From Deroplatys truncata (taxonomy: Eukaryota; Arthropoda; Insecta; Mantodea; Mantidae), in assembly GCA_030765065.1 (NCBI GenBank), contig CM060979.1, forward strand, positions 111,464,350-111,528,349: a stretch of DNA of 64,000 nt. Reading direction: 5' to 3'. The notes below the pieces were generated by a model. It ran no database searches. It was not told the DNA's origin and saw only the letters and a list, made by a program, of their open reading frames with translations. The position numbers were made by a program, and so were the translations under genes. This document shows, piece after piece, positions 49,607 through 60,764 of the stretch (position 1 is its first letter; each line of letters starts with the position of its first letter).

Positions 49607-50487
49607 CGAGGGCTGATCAACAAAGACTGAGACTGATTTTTTTTCACAGATGTTTATTACTCCAATTCAATGTTTACATGATCTTTTTCAAAGTAGTCCC
49701 CTCCTACTTCAATGCACTTTTTATAGCGTCTCTGCCAGTCCTTGAACACGTGCTGCAGACCATTCTTTGTCAGGTCCTTGAGAATCGCCTCACTTTTCTT
49801 GAGCACTGCTTCAGAGTTCTCAAATCGAATACCCCTAAGCTTTGCCTTTAGTGATGGGAATAACAAAACGTTACAGGGTGCAAGATCGGGGCTATAAGGT
49901 GGATGTGGTACACAGGTAATGTTGAATCGAGCCAGAAACTGCATGACTTGATTTGCGATGTGAGACCGTGCATTGTCATGAAGTCGCCACCCAGTCCTAG
50001 AAAGCTCTGGTCGTTTCTTTGCAATGTGCTTCCTCAGTATTAGCCAATACGGACGTGTAGTATGCTGCTGTAACAGTAGTGTGAGGGGGAACTGCATGCT
50101 GGTAAATCATTCCATTACAGTCAAAAAATGTGATCACCGCCACTTTCCCTGCAGATGGAACAACTTTTGCCTTTTTTGGTGTTGGAGAACCTGGCGATTT
50201 CCACACTGTGCTGGCTTGTTTTCCTTCAGGATCATAATAATGCAGCCATGACTCATCACCGGTGATAATTGATTTAAAAAAATGTGTTACCTCCATTGTG
50301 TGGTATGCAAAATGCACGTAGGGTCTACAAAATAGAGCTTTACTACCAACCTACCATACGAGAGTGCTGCCGCCTACCAACATTATGCATAAAAACCCGC
50401 TCTTTTCAAATATTTATGTTACAGATACGAAACTATCACGGAAGCTACAGGAAAAAATCAGTCTCAGTCTTTGTTGATCAGCCCTCG
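49607..50487 (-). mobile_element. Mariner element, internally deleted (881 bp)
   Basis: TA-flanked, same family as 47487-48376 with near-identical TIRs (CGAGGGCTGATCAACAAAGA). Inserted into an older R1 copy. Confidence 0.92.
49657..50320 (-). pseudogene. Mariner transposase catalytic-domain remnant
   Basis: The reverse strand starts near TMEVTHFFKSIITGDESWLH (first catalytic Asp in GDESW) and goes through KKAKVVPSAGKVAVITFFD and NGMIYQHAVPP. After a frameshift near 50025-50050 it continues with HDNARSHIANQVMQFLARFN (second Asp). The third catalytic position reads Asn in YSPDLAPCNVLLFP. The C-terminal end KCIEVGGDYFEKDHVNIELE and stop are intact. The HTH part is deleted. Frameshift, D-to-N change and missing HTH each argue against activity. 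Confidence 0.88.
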
Positions 50488-50511
50488 TAGATACGTATAG
50501 TAGAGAAAGTA

Positions 50512-51500
50512 GAAAAGCCGGCCAGAGATAAGTCCACATGCTACTCGCGAATAGCCGTATGACGCGAGAAAAAAAGGTGTCAGTGGTTAAAGTGTCTCAC
50601 GAACCCAGGTCACCGAGACGTTAGTTGCTGATGTCCACTACACCAACCGGAAAATATAGCTGATAGTGATTAACTTTTAGCCGGTCTTTAACATTTTAGT
50701 TTCAATAAGAAGTCAATGACAGCGGACCATACCTATGCTTGTTTTTGGACTAGATTATATTTTTTGAAATCAAGTAACTGAACGATGTGACCTTTCCTTG
50801 TTACTCAAGGTATCCGCTGGTGTGCTCTCCTAAAGAAATAGTTTTTTACCTTGTGTGTTTCAAGCCAGTTTTGCACAATTTCCCGTTCCTGGCACACCTA
50901 TAATCAATTTTATACATGTTGAAAACACGTTTCTTGTTCTCACCAGGCGAGCGAAGTTCCGGAACCCGCTCTTGCTTGCTTTAGCATTCGTATGTTGTCA
51001 TCTGGGAGTGGTTTAGGGAATTAATCACCCAACCAGAATGAAAATGTATATTTGTGTGAAACTACTAATTCGGAACTAATTTCAAAATACAAGGTTGGAA
51101 GAAATGAATTGTTTATTCAGGAGTTATTTGGGCATACTTAAAACTTAAATGCTCATTTAATAAAGTAAACTATACTAATTTTATAAAGAAAATATGTGTG
51201 TGTGTGTGTGTGTGTGTTGTGTGTGTGTCTATAGAGTAATCTTAAAAACCGTTCCGTCTATTCTGACAACCCTTTCAACATTCGCAGACATAGACTACTA
51301 GACCTCCTGATTTCAATTTCTAAACGACTAAAATACTAAAAAAGAATTACAAGGCTTGCTTGCTTGCTAAAATACGAACACAATGAAGTCATAAAAGGAA
51401 CATGCTTGCGGGGATGACTGTGACTTCGCTTTGAGAATGCAAATGCAGTAGGAAACCGTTGTTGCCCTGTGTCTCTTATATACTCCACATTAATGCATGT
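50512..51500 (+). other. Intron with (GT)n
   Basis: A GT run at 51195-51228; a tRNA-like piece may lie near 50585-50640. No other feature. Confidence 0.4.
51195..51228 (+). repeat. (GT)n microsatellite
   Basis: GT run with one interruption. Confidence 0.95.
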
Positions 51501-51713
51501 AAAAAAATCTTGTGCGTTACATTTACATGAGATTATCTACCCTCTGTGATTTATTCAAGGGTATAAAACCTATTCTTACGAAAACTTATATTTCTGTCTA
51601 TTCCATTTTAATCAAGATGAACATTTGCAGAAGTAGCTGATTTACACATTTCATTATAGATACTCGTACAAAGGGAAAAGCGATAGTCAAATGTTTAAGA
51701 ACTGGACGCTATA

Positions 51714-52425
51714 CCAGGAGGCCCAAACAAGCCGTCATTTTCAGTTGTGTTTCCCTCATACATAGGTGCAAAATAAGTTGCCGCATGATTGCTGTTCAAA
51801 GGGGCAGTACAGGTACAAAGCGAAAGGAAACAGGTAACTGCTGTCTGCAGGTGTTTAGGTGGTAGTTACGTACTGTTTTAGGTCACGTGGTCGTCTGCTT
51901 TCAGTTCGAGCCAGGCTGTTAAGACAAAAAGGTAACGTTCACTCCAATAACGAATACACAGAAATAGCTATTTTGCGGAGACGCACCAAAATGCAAGTGA
52001 GGCTCGAAAGTTGTGTTCTGAACATTTTAATACGCTGAATCTGTCTTCTCCGCAGTTTTTTTCCCTCTTTTTTTGGGGGGGGGCATACAGAAATAATATT
52101 AAGAAATTATGTATCACTCCAGGTAGAACGTACGCCTGAGAGGCCCTTAACATCATTTCGTTCACCAAGGCGGGCATATTTTTGCACATGCTTATTCTGA
52201 ATAATGCACTAATATACAATAATTTAATTCCAACGTATCTTTAAGGGTACATAAATATAATAAAAATATAATTTTGTTTAATCCTGTTAACTTTGCGGAC
52301 TGTATATTAACTGTCATGGAACTAAATGACTGAACACGTGTGCTCAGATTAGCATCAAGCGGCAATCCTGAATTTTTTTTAACGAGCGAATTGCTTATTA
52401 AATAACCGATAACCCCCCAGCCCCT

Positions 52426-52466
<41 letters not shown>

Positions 52467-52780
52467 CTAGGTACTCTTACATTCAATCACCAGACTCTGG
52501 GCATACCCTGAATTTTTTTTGTTTAAGGACAACTTTCTGGATGCAGCCGATGATCGAACCCGGAACACGTCATATAGCAGGCAGTTTCCCTATGGAATGA
52601 GCTCTGGGATCAGTGATAGCCGTTAAAGTGTTCGTTTTCAAGCATTGGTCTTTCATTTAGCAGTCTCCTCTCTGTTGGTATGGAATCCCCTTTGCAGTTC
52701 TGCTGAGGCAAACCTTTTGGCATCCGCGCTATCCGGTATAGTTTAGCTTCAACTATGGACGGCTTGTGTGGGCCACCTGG
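51714..52780. mobile_element. Non-autonomous DNA transposon, 1,067 bp, ~24-bp TIRs
   Basis: The left end CCAGGAGGCCCAAACAAGCC and the complement of the right end CCAGGTGGCCCACACAAGCC both go on to GTC. It interrupts an R1 copy, which fixes its boundaries; flanks are TATA and TATG, compatible with a TA(T) duplication. It holds a CA microsatellite and a reverse tRNA-like fragment but no intact transposase. SNNEYTEIAI near 51940-51970 weakly recalls a transposase N-terminus. Confidence 0.8.
52431..52464 (+). repeat. (CA)n microsatellite
   Basis: Perfect CA run inside the TIR element. Confidence 0.95.
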
Positions 52781-53639
52781 TATGTTGGCCTTAAAATTTC
52801 ATGTTCTTTCCATTCAATCGCGAGAAACAAGTGAATGTTAACTGGAATATAAGGGAATGATCAAGAAATGAACAATTCGAACCTTCAATAGCGGATGTCT
52901 CGGTAAAGGCTGAGGCCACAAAAATATTATTTGAAGTAAATTGTGTGTTAAAGATATTTGCATGTTTTGTAGTACGTTTTCGTGTATCGTTAACGTTTAC
53001 CATTTATACAAGATTATACAAAATTCGTTCTGAATGAAGAGGATTTCACAGGCCATTGGCAGAAAATTCAAGACACACATTATATTTCTAATGTAAATAC
53101 GTTTAATGTATAGTATTTTAATTAAAATCGTATGGGTCATTTTAGAAAAAAAAGTCGAAAAATGTTCCACGTAAAGGGTAGTTTGGTTTGGAGGATTTTC
53201 TTGAAGATCTTCGTGTCGCATCTTTGGAACGTACTGAACCTAAATACTAAGTTTGGTATTTATCTGACTTTGCGTTTTTGAGTTATCTATGCTGTTCACA
53301 ACACATACAAGTCAAATGGACTACGATTTGCTTCAGTGAAACAAGATACAAATCACAATATATAAATAAATACAACTGAAGAATATAGAAGCACGTAAAA
53401 GACATCCGTAATTTAGAAAAAAAAATTATGTATATATTTACTAAACCACACACACATGGGCAGGCATTTTTCTAATTTTTTTGTATTCAGAGGACCTCGA
53501 AACATGCATTTTCGGTGAAATTTCGGTATCAAATTTTTGGGTGGAATGCAATACCTACCTTCTCTACCTACTATGTTCTGGTAGGGAAAGTAATAAGACA
53601 AAAAGCAGACGACTCAGCAAACAAAATATAATCGGTCCC

Positions 53640-53730
53640 TGCTTATGGTACCTCTCGGGGGCACACTCAGGGGCTTCAGGCATAAAAGATCTTGTAGATC
53701 GAGGCGCTAAGGCCCCCCCCCCGCAGTTAA
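53640..53730 (+). mobile_element. SINE S3 3'-fragment
   Basis: CTCTCGGGGGCACACTCAGG, AAAAGATCTTGTAGATCGAG and GCGCTAAGGCCCCCC parallel 28190-28260 of the S3 copy. Confidence 0.6.
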
Positions 53731-53733
53731 AAA

Positions 53734-54036
53734 AATAAATTGAGTTTTACTTATGGACGCTCTTTAACTGCTGTGCTGTGGTCCTTAGCGTCCCATTCTA
53801 TATTGGGCGTGAAAGACCGGCTATTTTGCTCAGAGGCCTCTTTATCAGGCTTGAGGTTCTTTTACCTGCCGTAAATCTACGACACGGGAACACCGGCTTT
53901 ACTTCCCTTCCGAAGGAAGCCATGCTAAGGATTTTTACGCCCGAACAAATCCATCGTCCTTAGTCGGGTTTGAACCCGCGACCTCGGGAACTAGAGGTCA
54001 CTAGCATGGTCACCACTACTACACCACGGAGGACGA
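53734..54036 (-). mobile_element. SINE family S1, full length
   Basis: Reverse copy with the whole head: CGGGTTTGAACCCGCGACCT (B-box reversed) and GGTCACCACTACTACACCAC (A-box region reversed). Best template for the family here. Confidence 0.92.
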
Positions 54037-54699
54037 CTGCTCCGAAGTTAGTACTAGTCCTAGTCCTATTGTGCAATATGTGTGCGATGCTTACTTCTTT
54101 GGCATATTAATCAAATACAGTAGGTGTGTGCAGAATTTAGCATAAAAGGTCCTGAATAACATATATTGTAGTTCTACAGACACATACTGTAGTGTTTCTG
54201 GATCTCAAAAGCCTTTAATAACTCTCATGTAAGAAAATCTTATGTATTTTCCGTATACGTATGTTGTCAAGTGCATAACCTACGGATGTATGCCAAATAA
54301 TATTATATAAAGAGTGAAAATTTCTGTCCAACCGATATTTGTGGTCGGGGGGACGGGGAATCTTCGTATTTGACAATTTTGCCCCTATTTTATCGAATAT
54401 TGATATCAGGATTTTCAGTAGATTATGTAAAACCTCGGAGATTTTATGTTAATAAATAATTCCAATATCAAAGAGAAGGTGCAAAAGTTAAAACTTTCAT
54501 TCCCTGGGATTAAAAATCATTCGCCCACCCCTCTACTTCAAAACACACTTACCACTATGGATACATTATTTCTAGAATTTAGAAGATTTTCGGCGTAATT
54601 TAGGGAAATTCGAAATACTACATTGGCGGATAGATCATACCTATTTCTGTGAATATCAGTGATCATTCCGTCCGTTATTAGGAGTATATAGAAGATCTG
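54037..54699 (+). other. Intron between inverted S1 copies
   Basis: Unique AT-rich DNA forming the loop between two oppositely oriented S1 copies. Confidence 0.5.
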
Positions 54700-54965
54700 A
54701 ATTGCTCTAGTTCCCGAGATCGCGGGTTCAAACCCGGCGGATAGCGATGGATTTTTTCGGGCGTAAAAATCCTTAGCATGGCTTTCTTCGGAAGGGAAGT
54801 AAAGCCGGTGATTCTGTGTCGTAGATTTACGGCACGTAAAAGAACCTCAAGCCTGATAAAGAGGCCTCTGAGCAAAATTACCGGTCTTTCACGCCCAGTA
54901 TAAAATGGGACGCTAAGGAACACAGCAGTTAAAAGAGCGTCCACAAATAAAACTCAATCTAATGT
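54700..54965 (+). mobile_element. SINE family S1
   Basis: Forward copy: CGCGGGTTCAAACCCGGCGG B-box, full body, ending AAATAAAACTCAATCTAATG. Lacks only the outermost head. Confidence 0.92.
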
Positions 54966-55655
54966 TTTTTAGACCTGAATCGCAATTTTACGCAACAAAG
55001 GGCAGGATTTGCCGAGATTGTTGTACGGTGGGAGATAAGCGAAATTAATTAAATCGACATTCCAGACTTTAAAAGTCAACTAACAATAACTCTGGATAAA
55101 CCAGCTAGCATTAAAGGCTTTCGATGGATAATAGGCTAGAAGTCACTTATGAAGCCATTAACCTATTCGCTGAGGAATTAGAGAGAGCGGTTTGAGAATT
55201 TATATAATAAACACGGGAACTTTGGTAATGTCATAATCCAAAATAAAAGTCCAGAAAAAGGCGGAAAGACATAAACGCAAAATGTTCAAATGAATGACAA
55301 TGCATCCCAAAGCACATACAAAAATCGAACGGCAGATGGCCAAGAAAGAATTTATCCGTTTTCAGCAGCGAGAGAGGCGTATATCAATGGACCCGTACAT
55401 GGCAAAATAATATATCAGAAATCCCGTTCTATAGCCAACATGATTGCAACAACTTGAAAATACGACCTCTTAGATATTATACAAATCCCATGCTAGAACC
55501 AGGTACAAGCTGCCAACGTGCCATCAACAAAATATTGTGTGTTAAACCAATGTTAAGTACAAGCAGAGTATCAGCTGCTAAACTGCTAGGTAATCAGGCT
55601 AAGCAAAACGGGTACACGCAGTGCTCGTGATAGGATCGCAAGGCACAAGGAGTTA
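54966..55655 (+). other. Intron without recognised feature
   Basis: No repeat or coding sequence recognised. Confidence 0.4.
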
Positions 55656-56520
55656 ATTTTTACTTTCTCTACTACGTATAACAAGTAAGGGAAGTACCTA
55701 TTTATTCCACCCAAACATTGATGTCGAGGTTTCGCCGGAAATATATGTTTTGAAGAGCCCTGAGCACATACAAAAAAAATCATTTTTAGAAAAAGGTCCG
55801 TGTGTGTCTCTCTGTGAACATAACTCAAAAACGAAGATTCGATAAATACCAAACTTGGTATTTAAGTTCAATATCTTCCAAAGATGTGGCACGAAGATTT
55901 TTAAGAAAACCCCACCACTCTAACTACCCTGGAACATCTTTCAAAATGATTGATTTTCTAAAAAAATTCTTTGACGATTTTGATTAAAATACTGTAATTA
56001 AAGATATTTATATCACAAATAAAATGTACATTTTTAATTTTCTGGGTATAGCCTGTGAAGTCCTCTTCAGTCGAAAGGAATTTTGTATAATCTGGTAAAC
56101 ATTAAGCGGTAGACGAAAACGTACTGCACAAAAAATGTAGATCTTTTTAAGACACACAATTTATTTCATATAACTTTTTTGTGGCATCAGCCATTTCTGA
56201 AATATCCGTTCTTAATAGTTCGAATTGTTCAATACTATGTCATTCTTTTAAAGCCTCGTCGATTTTCGAGTGTTTCTCGCGACTGCATGAAAAGAGTATG
56301 GAATTTAAAGCTAGAGTATAGCATCCAGTTCTACAACATTTGACTATCGCTATTCCCTTTGTATCTATAATGAAATGTGTAATGGAGTTTTTTTTGGAAA
56401 GGTTTATCTCGATTAAAATGAAGTAGACAGGAAAATAAACAAACTTTCGTAAGAATAATTTCTATACCCATTAATAAGCGCTATAGGGTAGAGAAAGTCA
56501 TGTGAATGCAACATCACTTT
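55656..56520 (+). mobile_element. R1 copy, full length
   Basis: Starts TTTTTACTTTCTCTACTACG, core GTCCGTGTGTGTCTCTCTGT then GAACATAACTCAAAAACGAA, ends GGGTAGAGAAAGTCATGTGA. Confidence 0.88.
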
Positions 56521-57218
56521 TCTTTTTAAATAGCGAAATGCATCACATTGCGATTGCCTGATCGTGTTTAGCGTTCAGAACTTTCTTAGTAGGGCTGTCT
56601 TCTTTATTGATCTCTTCTGCCGTTCTGTTTCTTCCCTAGTGGGATATCTGTATATTCTGGAATGAGCATCTCCTCTAAGTGATCTGTCTCTCTCTGAATA
56701 TGGCCCATTTCCCGGTTTTATTTTGAATCGGATACGAATTTGGATTTTAATACTTACGCAATAGGTGCATACCGTCACACAAGAGCTAGCCACATGTTAT
56801 GCGGTCTCAAAATGCGCGGAAAGCATTCAACATAAAACGAACGAGTGCTCATGGCGGGCAGAGGCAGTGGCACGTCTACGCCTTTGCTGGTTGCATGAAA
56901 TATATCTATAGCAGCGAAGGTTCTAAATGTAATGAATCTTTGTGATATTTATGAATATAAATTAAAGTGATTTTGTGATTTGTATTCTGATTTTGATTGT
57001 GTTATTCGTTTTAATTAATTGCTTTGACAATTTTGCCGAATGATAGATATAATCTAAAGTAAGTTAGTTGCCGCACATGCTACTGTGTTGGAAAACTGTT
57101 TGTGGCAAAAGAGTATGTGGCAATTCATTAACATGAATAACCTTGGTTTTCTAGGTGTTGTATTTAACTTTTAACATTTGAAATACATAAAATAATTGCT
57201 AATTTTCTCTTGTTGCAG
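56521..57218 (+). other. Intron before the micro-exon
   Basis: Unique sequence ending with a pyrimidine-rich tract and ttctcttgttgcag. Confidence 0.5.
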
Positions 57219-57264
57219 TGATATTATCAAGAATGCCAACGGCGAAATACCCGCAGATTGCAAG
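57219..57264 (+). CDS. Psc: Psc micro-exon (46 bp) in RAWUL domain
   Basis: The exon is bounded by ttctcttgttgcag and gtaagc. Its first base completes a Pro codon left by the previous exon, then 15 codons read DIIKNANGEIPADCK and stop exactly on a codon boundary. It fills the gap between LEYLDP and the next exon's KRYLQCP, the position held in BMI1 by the variable loop before KRYLRCP. The phases on both sides agree, which is strong support for so short an exon. It sits between introns of 34,840 and 3,500 bp. Skipping it would shift the frame, since 46 is not a multiple of three. Confidence 0.9.
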
Positions 57265-58132
57265 GTAAGCAGATATTTAATACCTTGTATAATCATAATA
57301 AATACACGAGTACAGTGAAAATAGTCACAAAATTATCGCTGAACTGATACACATTTGGAATATTTCACTAATAAAACAGAAGACATGAATATATCTCTAA
57401 AATGTGCCTGTAAAATTATAGCAACTCTAGAGAGTCGTTATTTAAGATTATTTACTCAGGCATTGTTAATACGTGAATGTCTGTCATTTTTATTGCAAGT
57501 CTATTGAGCTGTTACAGCAAGATTTCATTATCTTATTTTTAAACTACCTTAGTCAAACATACATGCCTTGAAAAACATTATTGGCAGCGCACTATGCAGA
57601 ATGAACAGTTTGGTTTATTTGAAAATAACCACTATCAAAGAAATGATTGGAGTAGTTCTATGTCATCCCCCAAGTGTGTGGTTGTCACTGGCTAACGTCA
57701 ACCCAGCGTCCCTAAATCTCGGAACTTGTACTATTCTAGGAAATCCCGAATATATTTCATTCGGGGGAGCAAATCCAAATCACAAGTATGGGCTCTTTCC
57801 AGTGAGCATGGAGGATAAATCACCGAGCTTCAAATCAATAAGCATGGAGGATATTCCGATATGTTAGCGCCAGAACAGCCCTCATAGCCTTCACAGTTAC
57901 CAGACAGTCTAATGAACTGTATTATCCACATACTTCACCATGAGTCCATTTGAGTTAAGAGTATGTTGATAGTAGTTCATAATACAAAAGACGTGATTCC
58001 TAGTGATCTTTCTAAAAGAAAACTTTCAACGTGTCTTACTATTCACTCTTTCTTCGGCATTAACGGTATCTAGCTTTTCGACAGAAGCGTTTATATTTAC
58101 TGCAGGCCTAGCCTGCATGCCTATATCACCTG
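57265..58132 (+). other. Intron after the micro-exon
   Basis: Begins gtaagc. A 99-codon open frame at 57568-57867 has no recognised domain. Confidence 0.4.
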
Positions 58133-58145
58133 GTAAGTTACAGTG

Positions 58146-58493
58146 AGTGGCAGCGCCCTGGCCGAATTGACAGTCCGTCCCTCACCAAGGTGGCCCGAAT
58201 TCGATCCCAGGGACCCACGTGGGATTTGTGTTGAACGAAGCGACCCCTTGGGCGTGTTTTCTCCTTGTTATCCGGTGCACGCCGTTCATTCCACCAATTG
58301 TTCCATCATCACTTACGTTTCATCCATTTACCTTCATTTTTATACCATCTTCTTCCCTCACTCTCATACCTGATTCTGGGTTCTTAATTCTCTGATTCAG
58401 TGTTCGTCTGCTCATCTACAGACCTCTGACCTAGGCACGGTTGCATGTTCTAGGGGATGTAAGGTCTACATACGATGAGGATAAGCCGACTAA
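58146..58493 (+). mobile_element. SINE family S4 with perfect 13-bp target duplication
   Basis: GTAAGTTACAGTG occurs at 58133-58145 and again at 58494-58506. Between them is a tRNA-like head (GCGCCCTGGCCGAATTGACA; B-box CGAATTCGATCCCAGGG), a body of about 270 bp and the end AAGCCGACTAA. Ends and flanks are those of a LINE-mobilised SINE. Confidence 0.88.
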
Positions 58494-58506
58494 GTAAGTT
58501 ACAGTG

Positions 58507-59187
58507 GGAAACGTTAGGCGATATGTGAATTCATACAGTTTCAAATGATGAGACAAATCCTTGAGAGAACAAAGGTGCAGAAAAACTACCAAGGCACTTC
58601 ATTCGAGTGTTTCCTGTATTGTTGTTATTATAATCACCATTCTTATTGTTATTATTGCTATTAAGATTATAAACATTACTCATTCGCAATTTACAATTAA
58701 TACAAATAAAGCGATAGAGTCAGCGGATGAATCTGATCAGCAATTAAATAAACTTATTGAGTAGCAAAAATTCTCTCTTTATATAGTTGACTCTCTTTCT
58801 CTCTTTCTCTCTCTGCGTCCGCTCCTATTAATTATGAGCTGGCCGTTAAGTTACTAGTCAAGTAATTAATTTTGAAAGTCAAAATAAAAAGGTGCTCCCA
58901 TGGGACAGAGAAAGTACCGGGGCGGCACCCTGTTGCGCCCTTGCACCACTGCACTCCTGACTTGATGGGAAACTGAGCATTAGTGCGCTCCTCTTGCCCT
59001 TCATCTTAAGAAAACACTCGGCTGACAGCATCCAACAACTCCCAAGCGATAATTGATTCTTGTTTCACGATTTATATGAAAATGTATATGGCAGCAACGA
59101 GAAAAAAAAAAGTTATAAAAAGGAAACTAAACATGTAATGCTGTGTATAAATCTTATGGGTTCAAATTCAACAATGCTTTCCCTTTC
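58507..59187 (+). other. Intron without recognised gene
   Basis: Contains a CT-rich tract at 58788-58816. No other feature. Confidence 0.4.
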
Positions 59188-60155
59188 TTTTTACTTTCTC
59201 TACTACGTATAGTAAGTAGGGGAAGTATTGTATTCCACCCAAAAATTCGATACCGAGATTTCACCGGAAATACATGTTTTGAGACCCCCTGAATCCAAAA
59301 AAAGCATTTTTGGAAACATGTCCGTGTGTGTGTCTGTCTGTGTGTGTGTCTGTGAACAGCATAACTCAGAAACGAACAGTCGGATAAACACCAAACTTGG
59401 TATTTAGGTTCAGTATCTTCCAGAGATGCGACGCGAAGGTTTTCAAGAAAATCCACCCACTCCAGATTACCCTTTTATATGGAACATTTTTCGAAAATTT
59501 TAATTTTCTCAAAAATGGCCCTAACGATTTTGATTAAAGTATCATATGTTTAAGATATTTTTATGACAAATAAAATGTACATCTTGAATTTTCTGGGAAT
59601 GTCCCCAAAAATATTCTTCATTGTGAACGACTCTTGCATAACTGGTAAACCATAAGAGATAGAAAAAATTTTACTACAGAAAAAATGTAGATCGCGTTAA
59701 AATACACAATTTATGTCATATACATATTTTTTGTTGAATGAACCATTTTCGAGATATTGCTTGTTATTCCCTTAAATTTTTCAATAATTTTCTCAAATGG
59801 GAATTCGTTATTCATTTTTTTGTCTTGGATATGCAAAGAGTATTAATCTGTGGCAAAGAGAATGGTGTTGCACATAGCAACCAGCTATTAAGATATATGT
59901 ATATGCTTAAAGGCTACTGTATTTCTATTTTGCCCTTGTAAATACAAAACAAGGGGAACATAGTACGCCTTAAGCGATAGTCAAATATTTTTAGAACTGG
60001 TCGCTATGTGTAAAATGTAATTCTCTTTGCCTGTCAAAAGATCGTTTCTGCAAATGTTTATCTCGATTAATATGAAATAGATTGGAGAATAAGAGTTTGT
60101 AAAAATAGTTTGTACAAGAGTAGAGAAAGTCATGTGAGTGTAACACATCAGATTT
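59188..60155 (+). mobile_element. R1 copy, full length, best preserved
   Basis: Starts TTTTTACTTTCTCTACTACG, core GTGTGTGTCTGTCTGTGTGT, then GAACAGCATAACTCAGAAAC, ACCAAACTTGGTATTTAGG and CAGTATCTTCCAGAGATGCG. Ends AGAGTAGAGAAAGTCATGTG followed by AGTGTAACACATCAGATTTT. Confidence 0.92.
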
Positions 60156-60764
60156 TTTCTTTCTTTCCTTCTCTTTTATACTTCGTGGACAGGAAATACT
60201 AGCAACTGTTGGATAAAATATTCGCTGGTAATAGACGTAGGTAATACCATGAGATTTTGTTCCGAATTTATTTCATTCTTCATAAGACGATATGGTTTTC
60301 ACTGGCCCTTCCGTCTCTTACTGCTAACATTACCAGTTCTCTTATGCGTTTTCCGTAAACATAAGCAATAACACATCTGAAGTTAACGCCTGTAATATCC
60401 TCTGTACAAGAACTGTTTGCAAAATGGTTGTCATATATTATCAAAAGGAATATCGAAATGTATGTTAAGCAGTACCAACTTCACTACGGAGAATCAGAAT
60501 ATACAGTCTTTCTAAACGTTAGCACTGTCGTTATGGGTCCCTATTACCTAGCACCCATTAATTATTACATAAAGTTAGAATTATTTTAAAGTACGAATTT
60601 CGTATTCAAAAAAGCTATGTAACATACTTTGCGATTTATGTTTCAATGCTGTAAATTAGGTTTCTTTTGGTAATATTTATTTTAAATGCTTTTACAAAGT
60701 GCTTTGTAAAGAGGAAGTTTGTTGAGCAGCATGACAGTACTTATCCGTTTTCACCCTGTTACAG
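60156..60764 (+). other. Intron before the RAWUL exon
   Basis: AT-rich unique sequence, ends in tcaccctgttacag. Confidence 0.5.

Larger units (their letters stand above)
48798..50511 (-). mobile_element. R1 copy split by a mariner insertion
   Basis: Reverse copy from CATGACTTCTCTACCCACTA to TATAGTAGAGAAAGTAGAAA. The mariner at 49607-50487 sits near the R1 5' end, flanked by TA; without it the ACTTCCTCTACTTG and GATACGTATAGTAGAG parts join as in other copies. Confidence 0.88.
51501..53597 (-). mobile_element. R1 copy split by a 1.07-kb TIR element
   Basis: The 3' part (51501-51713) and the rest (52781-53597) fit end to end: TTTAAGAACTGGACGCTATA stops at the insertion and TGTTGGCCTTAAAATTTCAT resumes it. 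A further insert of about 130-150 bp lies at about 53305-53445 at the microsatellite core. Confidence 0.85.
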
